From assembly GCF_030936135.1 (NCBI RefSeq), contig NC_082608.1, forward strand, positions 9,889,535-9,953,534: a DNA stretch of 64,000 nt. The letters run 5' to 3'. This DNA is from Gavia stellata. Its lineage: Eukaryota; Chordata; Aves; Gaviiformes; Gaviidae. A program made the position numbers and the translations under genes. Below are positions 36,051 through 50,430 of the stretch, one piece after another. How positions within the stretch are numbered: the stretch's first letter is position 1; each line of letters begins with the position of its first letter. Below the pieces are notes generated by a model, which ran no database searches, had not been told where the DNA came from, and saw only the letters and a list, made by a program, of their open reading frames with translations.

Positions 36051-39000
36051 CTCCCTCCGCTACAGCCGGCCTCTACAGCAGCTCCCGCGCTTGCTCCATG
36101 GGGAGAACGCGTCGCCCGGAGCGGCGTTAGGCAATAGGTGTTGGTGTGCCGCCTCCTCCTCCCGCCTGCCCCCGCGGCGGCACCGAGCGCAAACCCGGCC
36201 CGGACCCCGCGGCGGGCGGTGCGCCCCGAGCCGCGGTGCTCGCTCACCGGCCAGGCCCAGGCCGGAGGCAGGGCGCGGTGTAACCGCTCTCCGGGAGCTT
36301 GGTGCTCATTTTGCAACAGCACAACACGCCCCGCGGAGCATCCGCCGCTCCTGTGCGCGGACACAGCCCTTGTGAAGGATGTTACAAAATGTCACAGCGT
36401 TTTCAGGTACGCTGTTCTGGAAACGCACCCCCTGATCCCAGCTGAGCTATTACAGGGGGAGGAAGGAAGGGAGTGCTTACCGCAGAATGCTATTAGGACA
36501 TCCCTGGCCCTAATCTGAGAATACCGTCTAAGAATATTTTTGCATACTTTACATCCAGGTTTATTTCAGTCATCAGCTCGGTAAAGTGCAGCGTGCTAGT
36601 CCGATACAGCACCATATGCAATCAAACAAGCTTTGCACTGAAGCAGTGTTAAACAGCTGTGTCACATATGGCTCCTAAAATATCACACTGTTTCTTAACA
36701 CCAGTACAATCTTTGAAAAGTTACTGCCTAATGTTAAAAACGCTGCCGTTTCCCAAGAATGGATTATTAACAGTGGGTTTTGGTTTTGTCAACTAAGCCT
36801 CTATTATGATTTCATTTCTGATTTAAGGTAAACCATCTCCCCTCGGTTCCTTGTTGAGAAGATGAAAAAGCAGGATGAGGAAAAGGAGGACTATAACTCA
36901 CAATTTTTGTCCCTTTCCTGTGGCTGCACTGGGGACTTCTTAACCTCCCCATGCTTTATACGATCACATAAAATAACTCTCTGTGTAACAACTCAAAATG
37001 TTACAGGTCTACTGGTGCTCTTGATTTTTATGATTTGGATGTAAAAAGCAAATGTAATTCCTAAAATGAGCAAAGAATCAAAATGCCATGTACATTTTAA
37101 AAAGTAACACCCCGAATTCCAGCTGTAAGCAGCTTTCAAAGGAAGAAAATTAAAAGCAATTAAGTCTGCCAACCACTGAAGGAGAGAATTTTTATCACTC
37201 TATCCCAAACTGAATCATTACTTCATTACTCCGGTTAAAAATAAATACAGGTTATTAGGGCTACATCAGCAGGTATTTATTAGGTCTATCTTTTTTTCCA
37301 TGGTAGAAGTTACTAAAATGAAAATGTGAGACAACAGTGCAGAGTGTATCCTTTAAAGACGGATGCGCTGCTGTAAATCGTACCAGACTCTTGGAGAAAT
37401 TCGACTCTGTTGAAGTCAGTGGCAATCTGGTTATTGCAATCAGCTGGATTAAGATTTGATTCTGTACGTAGTTACCAGCCAGCATCTGATGGCTTGCCCG
37501 TTATTCTCCTTGGTGAGCCTTAACCAATACACATGAATCAGCACACCGCACATTCCACCAAACATTCTGTGAGTTTGGGCTAAATAACAGCACAGAAGTC
37601 CTATTTTCGGTCTTACTGAAGCAGCAAGACCAGCGATGGATTTTCTCCTGACCAGGTTTGCTACCCGGCGGGCTCCATCTGGTGGCTACCCACACCTCGC
37701 CCTCGCAGGGGAGCTCGCCGCTCGGGAAAAAGTCACCCTAAATGCGAGAAGGGACAGCTCTGCTGCCTGTGTTCTCTTGTACAGGATTGTGTACTCTGGC
37801 TGGATCTGTCACCGTAATTCTAGTGTGTATTTATCTGCATTTCAGCATCCCTTCTTAACAAATCATTAGTGCCCGAGATAAACGTTCACTGCTTGGTACA
37901 TTCTAGGAGTGGAGTGAGAGCAGTTCAAGGTGATCCTGCTGGATCTCACTGTATTCACTGCAGTATGCTGGGCTCTTATAAGTACTAGATATTATTGTTA
38001 TTCCTATATCGTAGTTCCTTTTGTCCCCTTTATCAGCATTGATTCACTATCTAATTTCCTTTATCAGGATGTTTTTCATCTTTTTCCCCCTTCAGGTTAC
38101 TAGGAACTCTATACTTCTAGAAATCACGAGGGAAGAAAAATTCCCTTTCACCCCCAAAAATCCTCAAGCCACCTCTCAAAAGCAAGCATCAGAAATCAGC
38201 CACAGCAATGGTGCACTGGCATTCCGGTTTTGTGAGCCACTTGGCAGATTTCTGTCAATTCCTTCCCTAAGATACAGCAGAAGCCAAAATAACCACAAGG
38301 CAGTTCAGCATGTCCTCAGCGTGCTGGGTTCACTGCATATTTCCACAGCTTTTGACATACTAGGAGATAGGCCAAGGGGCGCCACGAAAGATTTCAGCTG
38401 GAGATGGGCTGTTGCTACCAACAGAATGATTCACACTGGCTTTCAGCCTGCTCCTTACGGGGTCACGAGAAAATGTCCATCAGGAGCAGGCTCAGTCTGG
38501 AGGAACTGTCCAGAAATACCTGATGCAATTATCTGCAATACCTATTACCTTCGCAGGAAACCCTGACAGATTTTTTTAAGACATGGCACTTAATCTTGTT
38601 GGACAGGAAAAAGCTGTTTCTCTAAATTTTCATCTGTGCCAGAGATTCCTGGAGAAAACACGAGGATTAGGCAACTGTATGTGACAGACTTAGTTTCATC
38701 ATCTCATCAAGTTGCATTTTTTCTTTTTCTTAAAATCTTTAAATTTCTTCCTATCACAATGGCAGGAAAAAACATTCAAAACTTGAGGCATGTGCAAGTA
38801 ATATAGATCAATTTGCCTAAGTTTGCAAAGCACCTAAGAATACTCTTGAGATTTCCCTTTCGTGTCAATGTGTTCACTTGGATACTGGTGAGGATGGTTT
38901 CATTTACAATGTTACATCAAAGCAAGGACAAAAGAGGAAAAAGGAAGAAATGTCATGTGTTCCCCAGACCATGTGATGGGAGTGGTCCACAGAGAAGAAA

Positions 39001-42000
39001 GGGGATGGAAGATGTAACAAAGCAGGTTTCTAATCATATCTAAGTTCAGGAGGGTAAGAGATTTCTATCGGTTCCCCCAGGAGTCTGGGAAACCCTATGC
39101 TGCAGTGAAGAAAAGCTCCTTTGCTTATCCCTGTCTAATGTCTAGGGCTCTAGACAACCTACATCTCTCCCTGGATGCTAAAAAACCCTGGTATGCATCC
39201 TCTTACACGGTCACAGGAATAACAGCATCTGTTCTGAAAGAGTCTGCCACTTCTGCTTCATATTATATTTATAATTCGAACCTTCCCTTCTTGACAACAA
39301 TATAGTTTTGTAACTTCTGAGTTCTGATATTATACTCTGAATTACCAAGAAAATGGTGACCTTCACAAGATCAAACAAGGCACAACCTATATTGAAAGAG
39401 AAAATTAATATAAGAGTAATGGTATAGCATTTAAGTCCTTAAACGGAGCCACTTAGTAAGGGAAATTTTGCAACTGCAGAATGGCTGTTTAAAAGGAATG
39501 GCGCTTTCTCCAGAACTCTGTGCAATGAGAAAAGGTAACGTTTCTAAAACCAGGAACCTAACTCCGATTTTCACCTATTAACACTCTTCACCTCTGTGCA
39601 TGCAGGTGTAAATAACATAGTAAAAATGACCGAATCACTACTGGACAACACAATAGCATGTTACAGAGATCCACTACAAGCAAAGCATATGCTTGATGGC
39701 AAATCTTTTCCCCATTTCCTACATTAGATATTCATCAGGGTCTGACTTCTAATTGAATGCAAATAAAGGATATAACAGGTTTTTGCATATGAAGTGAAGA
39801 TATAGAACATCTGTTTCTTCACAGCCTTTCAATGTACCTTATGTGACATTAAGCAAAGAAGAGGTTTGCCTCATCAGCTCGTAGGAAATGGTGAATTTGA
39901 AGAACAGTGTGACTGAATTAAATCATTCCATCGCTGCTGTGAAAGGTGCTTCTTTGGTCTCCCCGCACACTCTCAGGTGATAAAATATCATGTTGGGCAA
40001 AATCGGTTTCAATGCCAAAAAGATGGACTACTGCCACAGAAGGTCACAAAACACTATTAATTGCCTTGTATCATCTCAGTCTTGAAAGATGATCCAAAAA
40101 TATAGGCTGGTGCTTTGGAATAAAGCACATCTTGTTAAAGATATTTAGGGCATATTCTTAACTGCAAAGGGTATACCTATCTTCTGCTCTTTTAGACTCT
40201 TATTATAGTAATATTTTATGCTGTTTTATTACTTTTTCAGCAGCCTAATTCAGTAATTGTGTTTACTAGTACAGAGTAGCCATTTTGTGACCTTTTCAGA
40301 AAAAAGCTACAGCAAATCTGAACGTAAAAGTCAGTGTCCTGAAATTAGTTTACGTGTTTCTGTTATAGCATGTATGAACACTGAAGTGGAACTAAAATCC
40401 TGGTTTATAAATAGCTACACAAAATACCTGCAAAGTTAAAATTAAAGGACATACATAAAGTAGATGAAGTTCAAAATCAGATCTAAAATGTGTATTGTAA
40501 ATTCAGTCAAGGAATAAAGCATTCTAGTAACAAGGATGGACAGATGACATTTGAAGGTGTCTGGAATAACATCAGTGATAGATTTCCATGCTTGATACTA
40601 TTCAGTGATGTGACAAATCTGTACCATAACCTGGTGTTTGTGAAGTCTGAGAATAGTGAATGTTCAGCTACATATAATTCTGGCCCCAAACATACAGTAC
40701 ACTTTGGAGACACAAAGAGTAAGCACAAACAAGCTGACCTAAGTCCCATCAGAGTCAAGGGTCTTTGGCTGACTTCACTTCCAATCTTACACTGACTTCA
40801 TGGGTGCTGAATGAGAGCCCAAATTTTACAAAGCTGTTAGACTAAGTTTCCTGTTCTTCTGGGAACATAGAATAATTTTCTCCAGCCTTCTTGGGTCTGA
40901 GTTCTGATAATGTGTCAGACAAGAAGGGAGCTCGCAGCCAGCTCCGTAGTAGGGTAGAAGGGAAGAGGCCAGCTTGTACAGATTGTATGCTTGATTTTCT
41001 TTTCTCATGTGATAGGTTGGAGGCAAGATGATGGAAAGGTGAATTTGAATCACTCTCTACAATGATGGACCAGGTTCAAAGCTTCCAGAAGTCACTGCAA
41101 ATACTCAAATGTGTTACAGTGGGATTTTCAGATATACACAGTTCAGTGTGTTATATTTTAATACTGCCTCCTGGGTCACCTCTCTGCTTCACTTGGAATC
41201 ACAAGGGTGTCACCATTTGGGATCACACATAATGCTTATGTGGCTACAACAGGGTTGTCTAAAGAGCTACTGCTAAGCTAAATGAAGAGCAGTGTTTAGA
41301 CCATATTTATAGTTATCCTATAATGTGATCTAGACTTTGGAAACAAAAAGAACTGGGAACTCTTTGCAAACTACAAAAAGGCCCTTTGCTGGCTTTCTGC
41401 AGACCTCAGTTTTGGAACCACTGCCTTAATGTCATAAATTACTGTCTCAGGAGTAAAATGATGTGCATTCAAAACCGGTAACGGGCATAAAGAACAGCTA
41501 ATACCAAATGCCTTTACCTGCAACAGCATGCATATACACAACCATGAGAGACAAGGGCCACTGGAGCAGAGAGCATTGACCAAGCAGATGACTGAATGCT
41601 ATAAAGGGAAAAAACTGGGCAGCCCCTTCTCTATGGTAAGTTCCAGGGGATCTTTCATTCTGCCCTAAGTAGACAAGCATTAAGTTCTCAAAAGTCTGTT
41701 GAAAAGACTCACAGCAGGATGTGCCAATCTCTATACTACGGAATAATAAAAGGCTAAGATTTTGCTGCAATTAGAATAAACAACTGTCCTTAATTTCTGT
41801 CAAACAGTAGATGTCTCCCTTTGCCAGTATTTGAAGCGTATGTAAATTGTTGTTAGGGTACACATCCACAGCCAGCATTATTACTCTTTTTTTCAGCCTA
41901 CATTCCCATCATGCCTTGTGGAAAAATCCATGGGGGACGAAAGATAACACTGAGTCCAAACCCTGAGAACAGAGCCCCATGAAAGCAACAAATTATAAAC

Positions 42001-45000
42001 TCTACTGAAGAGATTTTCTTCAGAAAGATCACAGGTCTCATGCTTTAGTCATGGCCCGTTCCTTTGCCAGCAGGTTCAGAGAGAGTGATCTGTGAGAGCT
42101 AAGTGATTCCTTTCAAGTAAGCTGCTCACGATGACTACAGAAACCTCAAGGATTACAGTGCACAAACAAAGGGAGAAAAGCTGCTTCAAATAATACACCC
42201 AGACAATGGAGTTGCCATTATGGTAGCAACGCATAATATGGACAGGGATTTAAATGAAACGGGTGATATCTGTATACTTTGGAGGGCTCACGTGTGCCAA
42301 ATTTGGCAGCATGAGTGTTCATATTGCTTGTTGCTCCACCCCTTAAACAATGAGGCTAAACCCCATATGTGCAGAAGTTGGTAGAGCACAGGCAGTTTTG
42401 CTAATCACACTGCATGCAAAAGCAAAAAGACAAAGGAAACAAGTAATGCTTAGACTGGCATTGGGGAAATAATTAAGCATGAATGAAATATTGTATGTGG
42501 ATTTGAAATGAATGTTCTTGGAAACAATTGTGCTGTTTCAGTTGTGCTACTTTCCCCCCTAAGTTTCACAAAGTAATTTGCATGTCATTTAAATAAATAC
42601 CATAAATTATTGCAAACTTTTTGTTTTTACTTACATAAAACAAAATGCTCATTTCCATTATTGTCTGGATTACCTGACAAGAGTGAAATGCAGAGGTCTG
42701 AGAGGAAACTTGTCTCTCCCCAAAATACTAGATTTCTCCTGTGTGAGTGAGCCAGAAAGCAGGACCCCACCTTTAGCTTTGCCTTACATCGATAAGTAAT
42801 GCTCTGTACATGTAACAGAGATACAGGATCAGATCTTCAGTTGCGCCAAGCTGGAGCTGCAAGCTGGTCAAGGGTACTGGTATAGGCTGCCTTGCACTTG
42901 TCAGGGTTTCATGGCCCTTCATGAAAGTAACAACAGCCTCAGGACTGCTTGTCTGCTGGCCAAACCTGCTTTTTCTGGGATAGCTTAGTTGTCTGCAGCT
43001 TAAGCACACACAGCTAACAACAACAACTCTACAGGCATACTGAACTTGCACAAGCCGCCCGAGTGCTTGACAGCATCTGCAGCGGATACTCAGTACAGCT
43101 TTCACATGCTGGGAGGTTAGAACACTTAACTCGCGTTTCTCTGATGAATTCTGTTTCGCTTTGAGAACTCATATGAGGGTTAACTTCAACCACCATAACT
43201 TATAAGGCTTATACTCTTCTCTGATGCTCATACTAGTTTCACTTCCGTTCAGTGTTATCCACACATCACCAAATTGATTTCACCTCTGATAAATATTTGC
43301 CTTCTTTACTATTTAATTACACTTCTTTCTCAGAGTCCTTCTCAAACCTGCTTTCTCCTCTTACCCCACCCGGGGGTCAACAGCATCCAGTTCAGAACCC
43401 TTGTCATTCTGTGCATTCAGACAATTATAAAGAAATCAAATGACTGAAATACAGAAATACAAAAAAAGGTAGCCTAAAAAGTTAGGTAGGTGCACATCTG
43501 GAGGATCATATGGGGCCCGCTGGCCACTGAAAACTAAATATTGGTACCATCACCTGAAAAACCAAGTGACCTAACCATCTGCGAAAGGAGGAACTGAATA
43601 TCTAGCATAAATTTTAATGTTCTGGCCATAAGACAGTAAATGATCATTCGGGCTTCTGACCTGTAAAGACTGCCTGCAGGTTTCCTCCACAATGCTTTAT
43701 TTACAGCTGGTTGCTCTCTCTGGTCTGAAAGGGAACCCAACAAATACTCTCCTCTCTTCTCACACAACCCTGGGCTGCTTTTCCCCATGGTCTGTTGTAA
43801 AATACACCCAACATTAAGATTGCAAACCGGATAAACTCATTATACAGATGTTCTTTTCACAAAAGAATATCCTGTAGTCTGAATTTCTAAGGCTGCTTTT
43901 TGTTTTATAAACCAAGGGATTCAACCCACTTCCCATCTAGGACACGAAGGCATTTAGTTTCCTGGACTTTGCTTAGTGGAGTCCTAAAGACTTTGCTTCA
44001 TCAAAAAGGAAGGAAAATTGACTGGGTCTAACTTCATGATTTCCAGATATCACTAGGGTGTGCTGTAGATCATGAGATTTCAGTAAAGCACAGTTAACAG
44101 GGAAAAATCTAGCTGCTATACTAAATACTTTAAATTAATTACAAACATAGAAGCAACTCAACACTGGCTCAAATTCCTTTTAAAACAACATACACACTCA
44201 AGAGAGCTAATAACACGTTAACGATTTAAAACATTTTTGTTACACAGGCTTAGTAAATACAGTGTGATACACAACAGAGAACTAACTAGAGTCAGGCAGA
44301 TAATCACATGCCTAAACTGCATATAGATAACTAAAATCCAGGCATGCAGTCTGGTGGGAATTGAAAAAATGAGACTAGAACCAAGATCCATAACAAAACA
44401 GGTAACAAGCAATAAGGGACTCTTTGTGGGACACTTTATTTGGAAAAAAAAAAAATTACGGGACTATTTAAGTTACTGGAACTCACAAGGGTAAGGCCTG
44501 GGGATGCAGAGTCAGGGGCCAAATAGTAATTATTTATACCAATTAATGCATATAAACAATGGTGCTGAAATTCCCAGTGATGATAACAGTAGCACTGAAC
44601 CAAATTCATCACAGGAGACTGCACCTGTCAGGTATCAGCTCTTAGTACAAGGGTGTCCAGCACTGTCACAGTGGGAAGAGGACTGCAGCCTCTACAGCAA
44701 GGAAAGCATCAGCTCCATGCTCTGGGTTTCCACCCACTTCCAGCCCCTGCAGGAGGTGGGAACCCTTGCCACAACCTACACCCAACCTGCTCAGCTCTTG
44801 GGCAGAAGCATCTTCCCACTCTTGCACCTATAACCTTCAGCCTAGGAAAGAAACATATACCCTGGCACACCGTCCTTCAGTGCCCGTCAACTCCCAGTAT
44901 AGGCATCGCAGTGGTGGTGGGATAACGAACCCTGTACAATAAGGATGCTGAATCAGAAGAGTTTTTAAGCACAGGCTTAATTTCAAGCATATATTATTTA

Positions 45001-45239
45001 CACTGACAACCACAGACTCAAATGCAAATTTAAAAACAAGCACCTATTTAAACACGAACAAAAGCTTAAATGGTTTACTGCCCTGAGGCCCCAACTGTCA
45101 AGACATATCCAGTATGCCATAGTTAGTGGTAACAGCAAAGAGAATTATCAAGTGATGCTTCAGCAGGCTGTATGAACTGAGTTTGGTAGTCTTACGCCAT
45201 GAACCACATATTCATTATTATAACAATTTGTCTTACTAT

Positions 45240-45400
45240 TTGTAGCATCTAGGGAACCCCAATCAGTGCTCTATTGTGTTACAGACTGTACAAGTGCAGA
45301 AAAATAGGATGGCTCTTATAATGAGTACATCACAAGCCCCACTACCATAATTAACATTGATTAGCATCGATGCAAACAGCATGGGAAGACAAAGATTAAG
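45240..45400 (+). repeat. Possible old interspersed repeat relic
   Basis: The text CCCCAATCAGTGCTCTATTG followed by TGTTACAGACTGTACAAGTG resembles a repeat widespread in reptile and bird genomes ('ccccaatcagggctctattgtgctaggcactgtacaaac'). The family name is uncertain and the match was judged by eye. Confidence 0.35.
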
Positions 45401-48400
45401 CCAGTTTGGGAGCTGAGGTACTCTCTCACCCTTTAAGGTGGCTGCTCTGGTTCCCAACTGCAGAACAGAGGGAAGGCTGTTTCAGTGGGGAAGGCTGCAG
45501 TCTCCAGCATTCCCAGTCAGCAGCTCCCATGAGCACATTCTAGGACAGGGGATTCAAAGAGGCATCTTTGTCATTTACTAATCCAGTCTCTACCACAGGC
45601 AACTACGTCATACAATCCTGCCCTTAAAATTATCAAGAACCATTACAAACCAGTTAAGAGTCCTTTTTCTTCCTACTCAGGGCATACATCTCTGTAAATG
45701 TTACTCAGGTTGGCTGAAACAGTTGGACTATACTGTATATCTTTATGCATCAACCTAAATACTACAGAAAGATTGCTATTTACTGTCACAGATCAGTATT
45801 AGTCTGAAATGGAATGGATAGAACTGATATAAAACAAGAATCAGAGTAAGACTTTCAGAGTATGTAAATCAACTCAAATCAACACACCAGTACCGAACCT
45901 GCTCCCTAATGTTTGAATGGGGTATTTCCCTTGACTCCCAAAGCCCCTCTGCACAGCATTTGTTACTGTTCCCCAATACCGTTGTGAAGCTGTATGGTTG
46001 CAACCACCACCATAAATTCTGACCAAAAAGGACAGTTGGCAACTCTGATCTACTTAATGTATTAGAAAAAGACCCCAAAAAGCCAGAGCCACTTTAGATG
46101 AAATCTCAAAAGAGTGACCTTAATGGACATGGGAGGTGGAGCTGCATGTAATGAACTTTCTCCCTCCAATATACAGCCCTTGCTAGATCTGTAATTATCA
46201 TATGCATCTTCTCATCCCAGGCCCATGGTATTTTTCCCAGGTTTGCCTTGGATATTAAAGCAGTTTTTCCTTTCCAACTGTAGGAAAGAGTGTCGACAGC
46301 TCTGTAATACCAGCAAAAAAAGATAACATTTTGAAATGGATAGTGTGAAATCACAGGGTTGAGTATTTTGGTTGTGTTAATGAAATTACCTTCATTAACC
46401 AAGTAAGATTCAAGACCCAAAACCTTCTTATGAACCATCCTATCCCCAAAATGTTTCTGCATGTTTTTATTGCATAACCTGACAAAATACGGCCACCTTG
46501 AATTTCACTTTCACATCCAGTACCATGGAAAATATATCCACAGAAAATACATTCACACTAGAAATTTTGTTTAGTTCTCCATGACATCACTCATGTCATA
46601 ACCTAACTTGCAATCTGGTGTATCCTCAGACTTGGTGCACGTCTCAAGAATTCTCACATGCATTAAACTGAACATTTATGTAAATATTTGCAGGGTTATA
46701 CTGTAGCCACAATTTCAAATGCAATCGGGATATGTTTACGTGCTCAACTGTAGTTAGGTTCCGGTGTTTTGCTACTTTTTGCTATTCTGGTAAAGTTTTT
46801 AATTTAATTTTTTTAAAGACACTTCCTACAATTTCACTCACAGGGAAATGAAAGATAATTCTATAAAGCCTAAAAATAAACTTGGATCTGCTAAAAAATT
46901 CATCATTTCACTCCCAGGCTTCCACAAGCTGGGCTTGTCTGCTTTAGGTTTGACACCCTTGAGAGCTACAAGCATGACTTACAAAGATGAGCAAGTTTAC
47001 ATAAGAATGATGAAAAGACCAATTTTTTTAAATATTTTCTTTGCCAAAATACTGTCTGGGGTACTTATTACTGAAGACATTTATTTTTGGCAATTTTTCA
47101 CTCATTTTTAATACCATACTTCTGTTATTTGCAAATTTGGAGAGGTAATGTCCAAATACATACACTTCTCTACGTGTGATTCTTTCAGATTTGCTCATTA
47201 CATTTGTTAAACTACTTAATTCTCAAGGATCTACTGGAGATATAGTGAAGACCCCCTGAACACCAGTTAAGAATAAACCAGTAATGAGAATAAATTACAC
47301 ACACACATCAATTGCTACAAATCCTGTAAGGAGCAAGACCTTTCTACATAAAAATCTGCTGCAGAATTAAATCCAATACATTAATAAAAGCCCTCCCCAC
47401 CCAAATCAAACAATAGAAGTATAACAGTTACCCAATCAGTTAAAAGAATAAACCTTTTAAATAAATAAATTTGTGCTACACCAATTTATGTCACTGTGGT
47501 ACTTAAGGCAAAACCTTTTAAAGGAATAGATTTACTGTGCATACAGATCTCCACTGGGTATGTGTAATTATGCAAAGGAAAGGCATTACTTTTAAAGTGG
47601 ATGAATGGCTGATACTTTTTGATTTACTGCTAGAAACAGAAAAATGGTAATGGCATGAAATAAGCATTTGCAAAACCGTTTTGGCAGACAGAAAATGTTT
47701 GATTTACCTAGGGCATCCATCAGGTTCTATATTTTAGATCAAAGTAGATAAATGGAAAGGCAAATGGATATTTGGAAAAAAAAAAAAAAAAATCTACTGC
47801 TTTTCTGTCAGCCCTGCAAGTAAGTTAAATGTTTGGAGGGGCAAAAAGCCCAAGGCTCTTTGGATGGAAGGAAGTCATGATTCATTATTGCTCTCAGCTT
47901 TCTGTATTTACCTGGAAAGGCGAGAATTGCAGGGAAGTAGTTGTAACATTCTCATTCTGGGCCTGATTCTGAGAGGTGATCTGAAGGCAGCTGGCAAAGC
48001 TCAACTTTTCCATCTGACACTGGAAATGGATAATGTGGACCCTGGGTCATATTTTCCTCTCAACTCCAAGTTGTTCACCCTCTTTATCTCCTCTTCTGGC
48101 TTGAATTCACATTGGTGAAGAAAATATGTTCCAGTCAAGACACCCTTCCCTCGCCCAAAATCAAAACCCACTGCCTTCTCAGATCCTTCCTAAATTTGTG
48201 CAACAGGAAAGCACACTGAAGGTAGGATAAGGCTTACTGGACAATTATATGTGACAAGTCAGGAGACTGAAGAACCAAAAATCAGCTTCTTCCTATGGCA
48301 GAATTCTTCCTAGAGGTTCCTAGTGAAAAGCATGATTTCTGAGTGTGCCATGATCCTGCTCTGAACTCCTCCTATACTGAAATGCATCACAAGGAGTTGT

Positions 48401-49140
48401 GTTGTGTGTGTATTTTGTCCAACCCTTAAAGAATCACTAGACCTGTGGTACATGTGTTGCACAGATGGTCTGAACATACACAGTAAATACAAAATGTTTG
48501 GGACACATCCAATTTGTGGTGCTTGTGAAAATCCACAGGAGGGCACATGCACAAGAGCCCTAGCCACATCAGATTACTGTGAGTGTGCACATCATGTGCA
48601 GTGGGCATTTCCACTAAGTGCCAGATTTGCTATACATGCACGGTAGAAAGGATTTGCTCATGTGCCGAGAACAGGTTGGGAACACTAGACGTCTGGAAAT
48701 CTTGACAAACATACAGAATCTTTGAATATAACCTCTCAACAGAATGCCTATTTGGGGAAGGACACATCTGGAGAAATTTACCATACGTCCCTCTGCCCGC
48801 TCCATCAGGAAATAACACGGAGTGGGATATGGCCTTTCCAGCTCCCTCCACATTGTTATGAACATGAGCAGCAAATCCATCAGCTATTTATGCATCCATT
48901 TATGCTATGGAAGGGTTGCCCAGCTCTTAAGAAGCCAAAGAGCAATCAAAACTCATGTCTTTTGCCCAGATAGGTAAAAAAGCCGGCAGGACTTATAATT
49001 ACACAATAACAGAGAGCTGGCTGCTCTCTGGGATATTCACTTCATACATTTATCATAACACCATTAGCAGGTATCTGCTCCTGCTGATGTACATGGCCTG
49101 TGTTTTTAACTCACTAGTTTATCCTTGAACACTGAAATAC

Positions 49141-49303
49141 CCGAACAGGTTACCCAGAGATGTTGTGGAAACTCCATCCTTGCAGATATTCAAAACCTGT
49201 CTGGACAAGATCCTGAGCAACACGTTCTAGTTGACCCTGATTCGAGCTGGGGGGTTGGACTAGATGATGCTCCTTCCAGCCTCCACTGCTCTGTAATTCT
49301 GTA
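49141..49303 (+). mobile_element. Diverged CR1 LINE 3' relic
   Basis: The segment AGATGTTGTGGAAACTCCAT ... CAAAACCTGTCTGGACAAGA ... GGGTTGGACTAGATGATGCT ... TCTGTAATTCTGTA has the order of the end of CR1 ORF2 and its 3'UTR in an older subfamily. The tail is the degenerate octamer. Confidence 0.8.
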
Positions 49304-50099
49304 ATGAAGATTGTTCCCTTCAGTTTTGTAGATGCACTTGTCTTCCAAGAAGTAATTCATTGATCATACCTCTCACATAGCCATGGTCACCACTGTACAC
49401 AGAGAGTTCAAAGATTCTGTGTTTGTAGAGCAGGCCAAATTCTCTGCAGCAATCAACAAAAAAATGATCAAAAAATAAGAAGTTTCATCAACAAGAGATA
49501 GAACACAGAAACACCAAGAAGGACAATGCTAGCCCCCTGCTGCATTCCAGTATCTGTGACTGGTAAACAGCCCTTATACATAAGGCTTTACATACACAGC
49601 TCCACAGATGAGATGAAAGCCAACACATCTTCAGACCAGGCTCGGCAAGCAGCATTCAGACCTTTTGTGCCTATATGCTCTCCAATGTCCCAAAGCTTAT
49701 CTTCAGTTATGCCTCTCTGAAACCAACAGCAACCCTGCTACAGAATTCCACATACAAAAACCCTCAAAATCAAGACTCAAGACTGTAAGACCACCAAATG
49801 CAAGATGCATGTACACATTTAGCAGTCAATGTACCTATGCGAGCTGAAGATTTGCGCACATCCAGGGATATCTGAAAGTTACACACTTTGTAGAAAAAGC
49901 CATTGCAAGCTTCCATGCAAGGAATAAAATAAGTTTTAAAATATTGAGCTAGAAGTAAGGCCAGACTGTATTTCTCCTCCTGTAATAAATCAGCACTATA
50001 TGTATATATTAAATCCAATCCCTTGATGTGTCCAGTTTCAGTGATAAAAACCTAGCGAGCAGGGCAAAAGTTATTGGGTAGAGATCGATATGCTTGCTT

Positions 50100-50430
50100 G
50101 TTGTCCTTGATTGGCAATAATGCGACATTTTCTCCTTGACTGTAAGAGGCGCTTTTGTGATTTGGGAGCATAAAGAAAATCTGTACTTGACAGATTTATA
50201 TAGTAGGAATACGCTAATGTCCTTTGACCCGCTTAAGAATAAATACGACCTACCAAATTGTCATTTTTATGGGTATTTACAACTGAGGCACTTTGTAAAC
50301 CTAAGAACTAATATTTCCCAAAGGAAATCTGTGCTCTCGAATCTTGATAAATTATTGAAAAATACAAGCCACTACCAGCCCTACAAATTTTCTCTTCTAT
50401 TTCTCCTATTTTTAGTTACATAGGAGTTGT
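50100..50430 (+). mobile_element. L1/Tx1-clade LINE ORF2 fossil
   Basis: From 50136 the frame stays open for about 95 codons. It reads FVIWEHKENLYLTDLYSRNT, then LMSFDPLKNKYDLPNCHFYG, then YLQLRHFVNLRTN. The pattern W..k.i..l.DLY....l.sFe.L...y.Lp...ff.YLQLRhf is the part of ORF2 downstream of the reverse transcriptase in L1-group (L1/Tx1) retrotransposons. It is not found in CR1. An in-frame TAA at 50118 and loss of similarity downstream show it is a dead fragment. Family assignment is from motif recognition only. Edges are approximate. Confidence 0.6.

Larger units (their letters stand above)
35330..36320. promoter_or_regulatory. C19orf12: CpG island, C19orf12 promoter
   Basis: About 1 kb of extremely CpG-rich DNA with GC boxes and no TATA box. 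It lies at the 5' side of the minus-strand C19orf12 gene, with a candidate noncoding exon donor at 35786. The long open frames across it are due to GC richness. The island could also start a divergent plus-strand transcript, but no exon structure for one was recognised. Confidence 0.8.

Noticed and set aside
35398-36375. 325-codon plus-strand frame in the second CpG island
   Set aside because: Same reason: low-complexity GC-driven frame over a promoter. The minus-strand frames there are equally artefactual.
38021-38566. 181-codon plus-strand frame
   Set aside because: No domain or family resemblance, no clear promoter or splice context, and codon content looks random.
47960-48060. Possible second copy of the palindromic repeat (GGGCCTGATTCTGAGAGGTG)
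   Set aside because: Only one half is suggestive and no complementary arm was found, so it was not listed as a feature.
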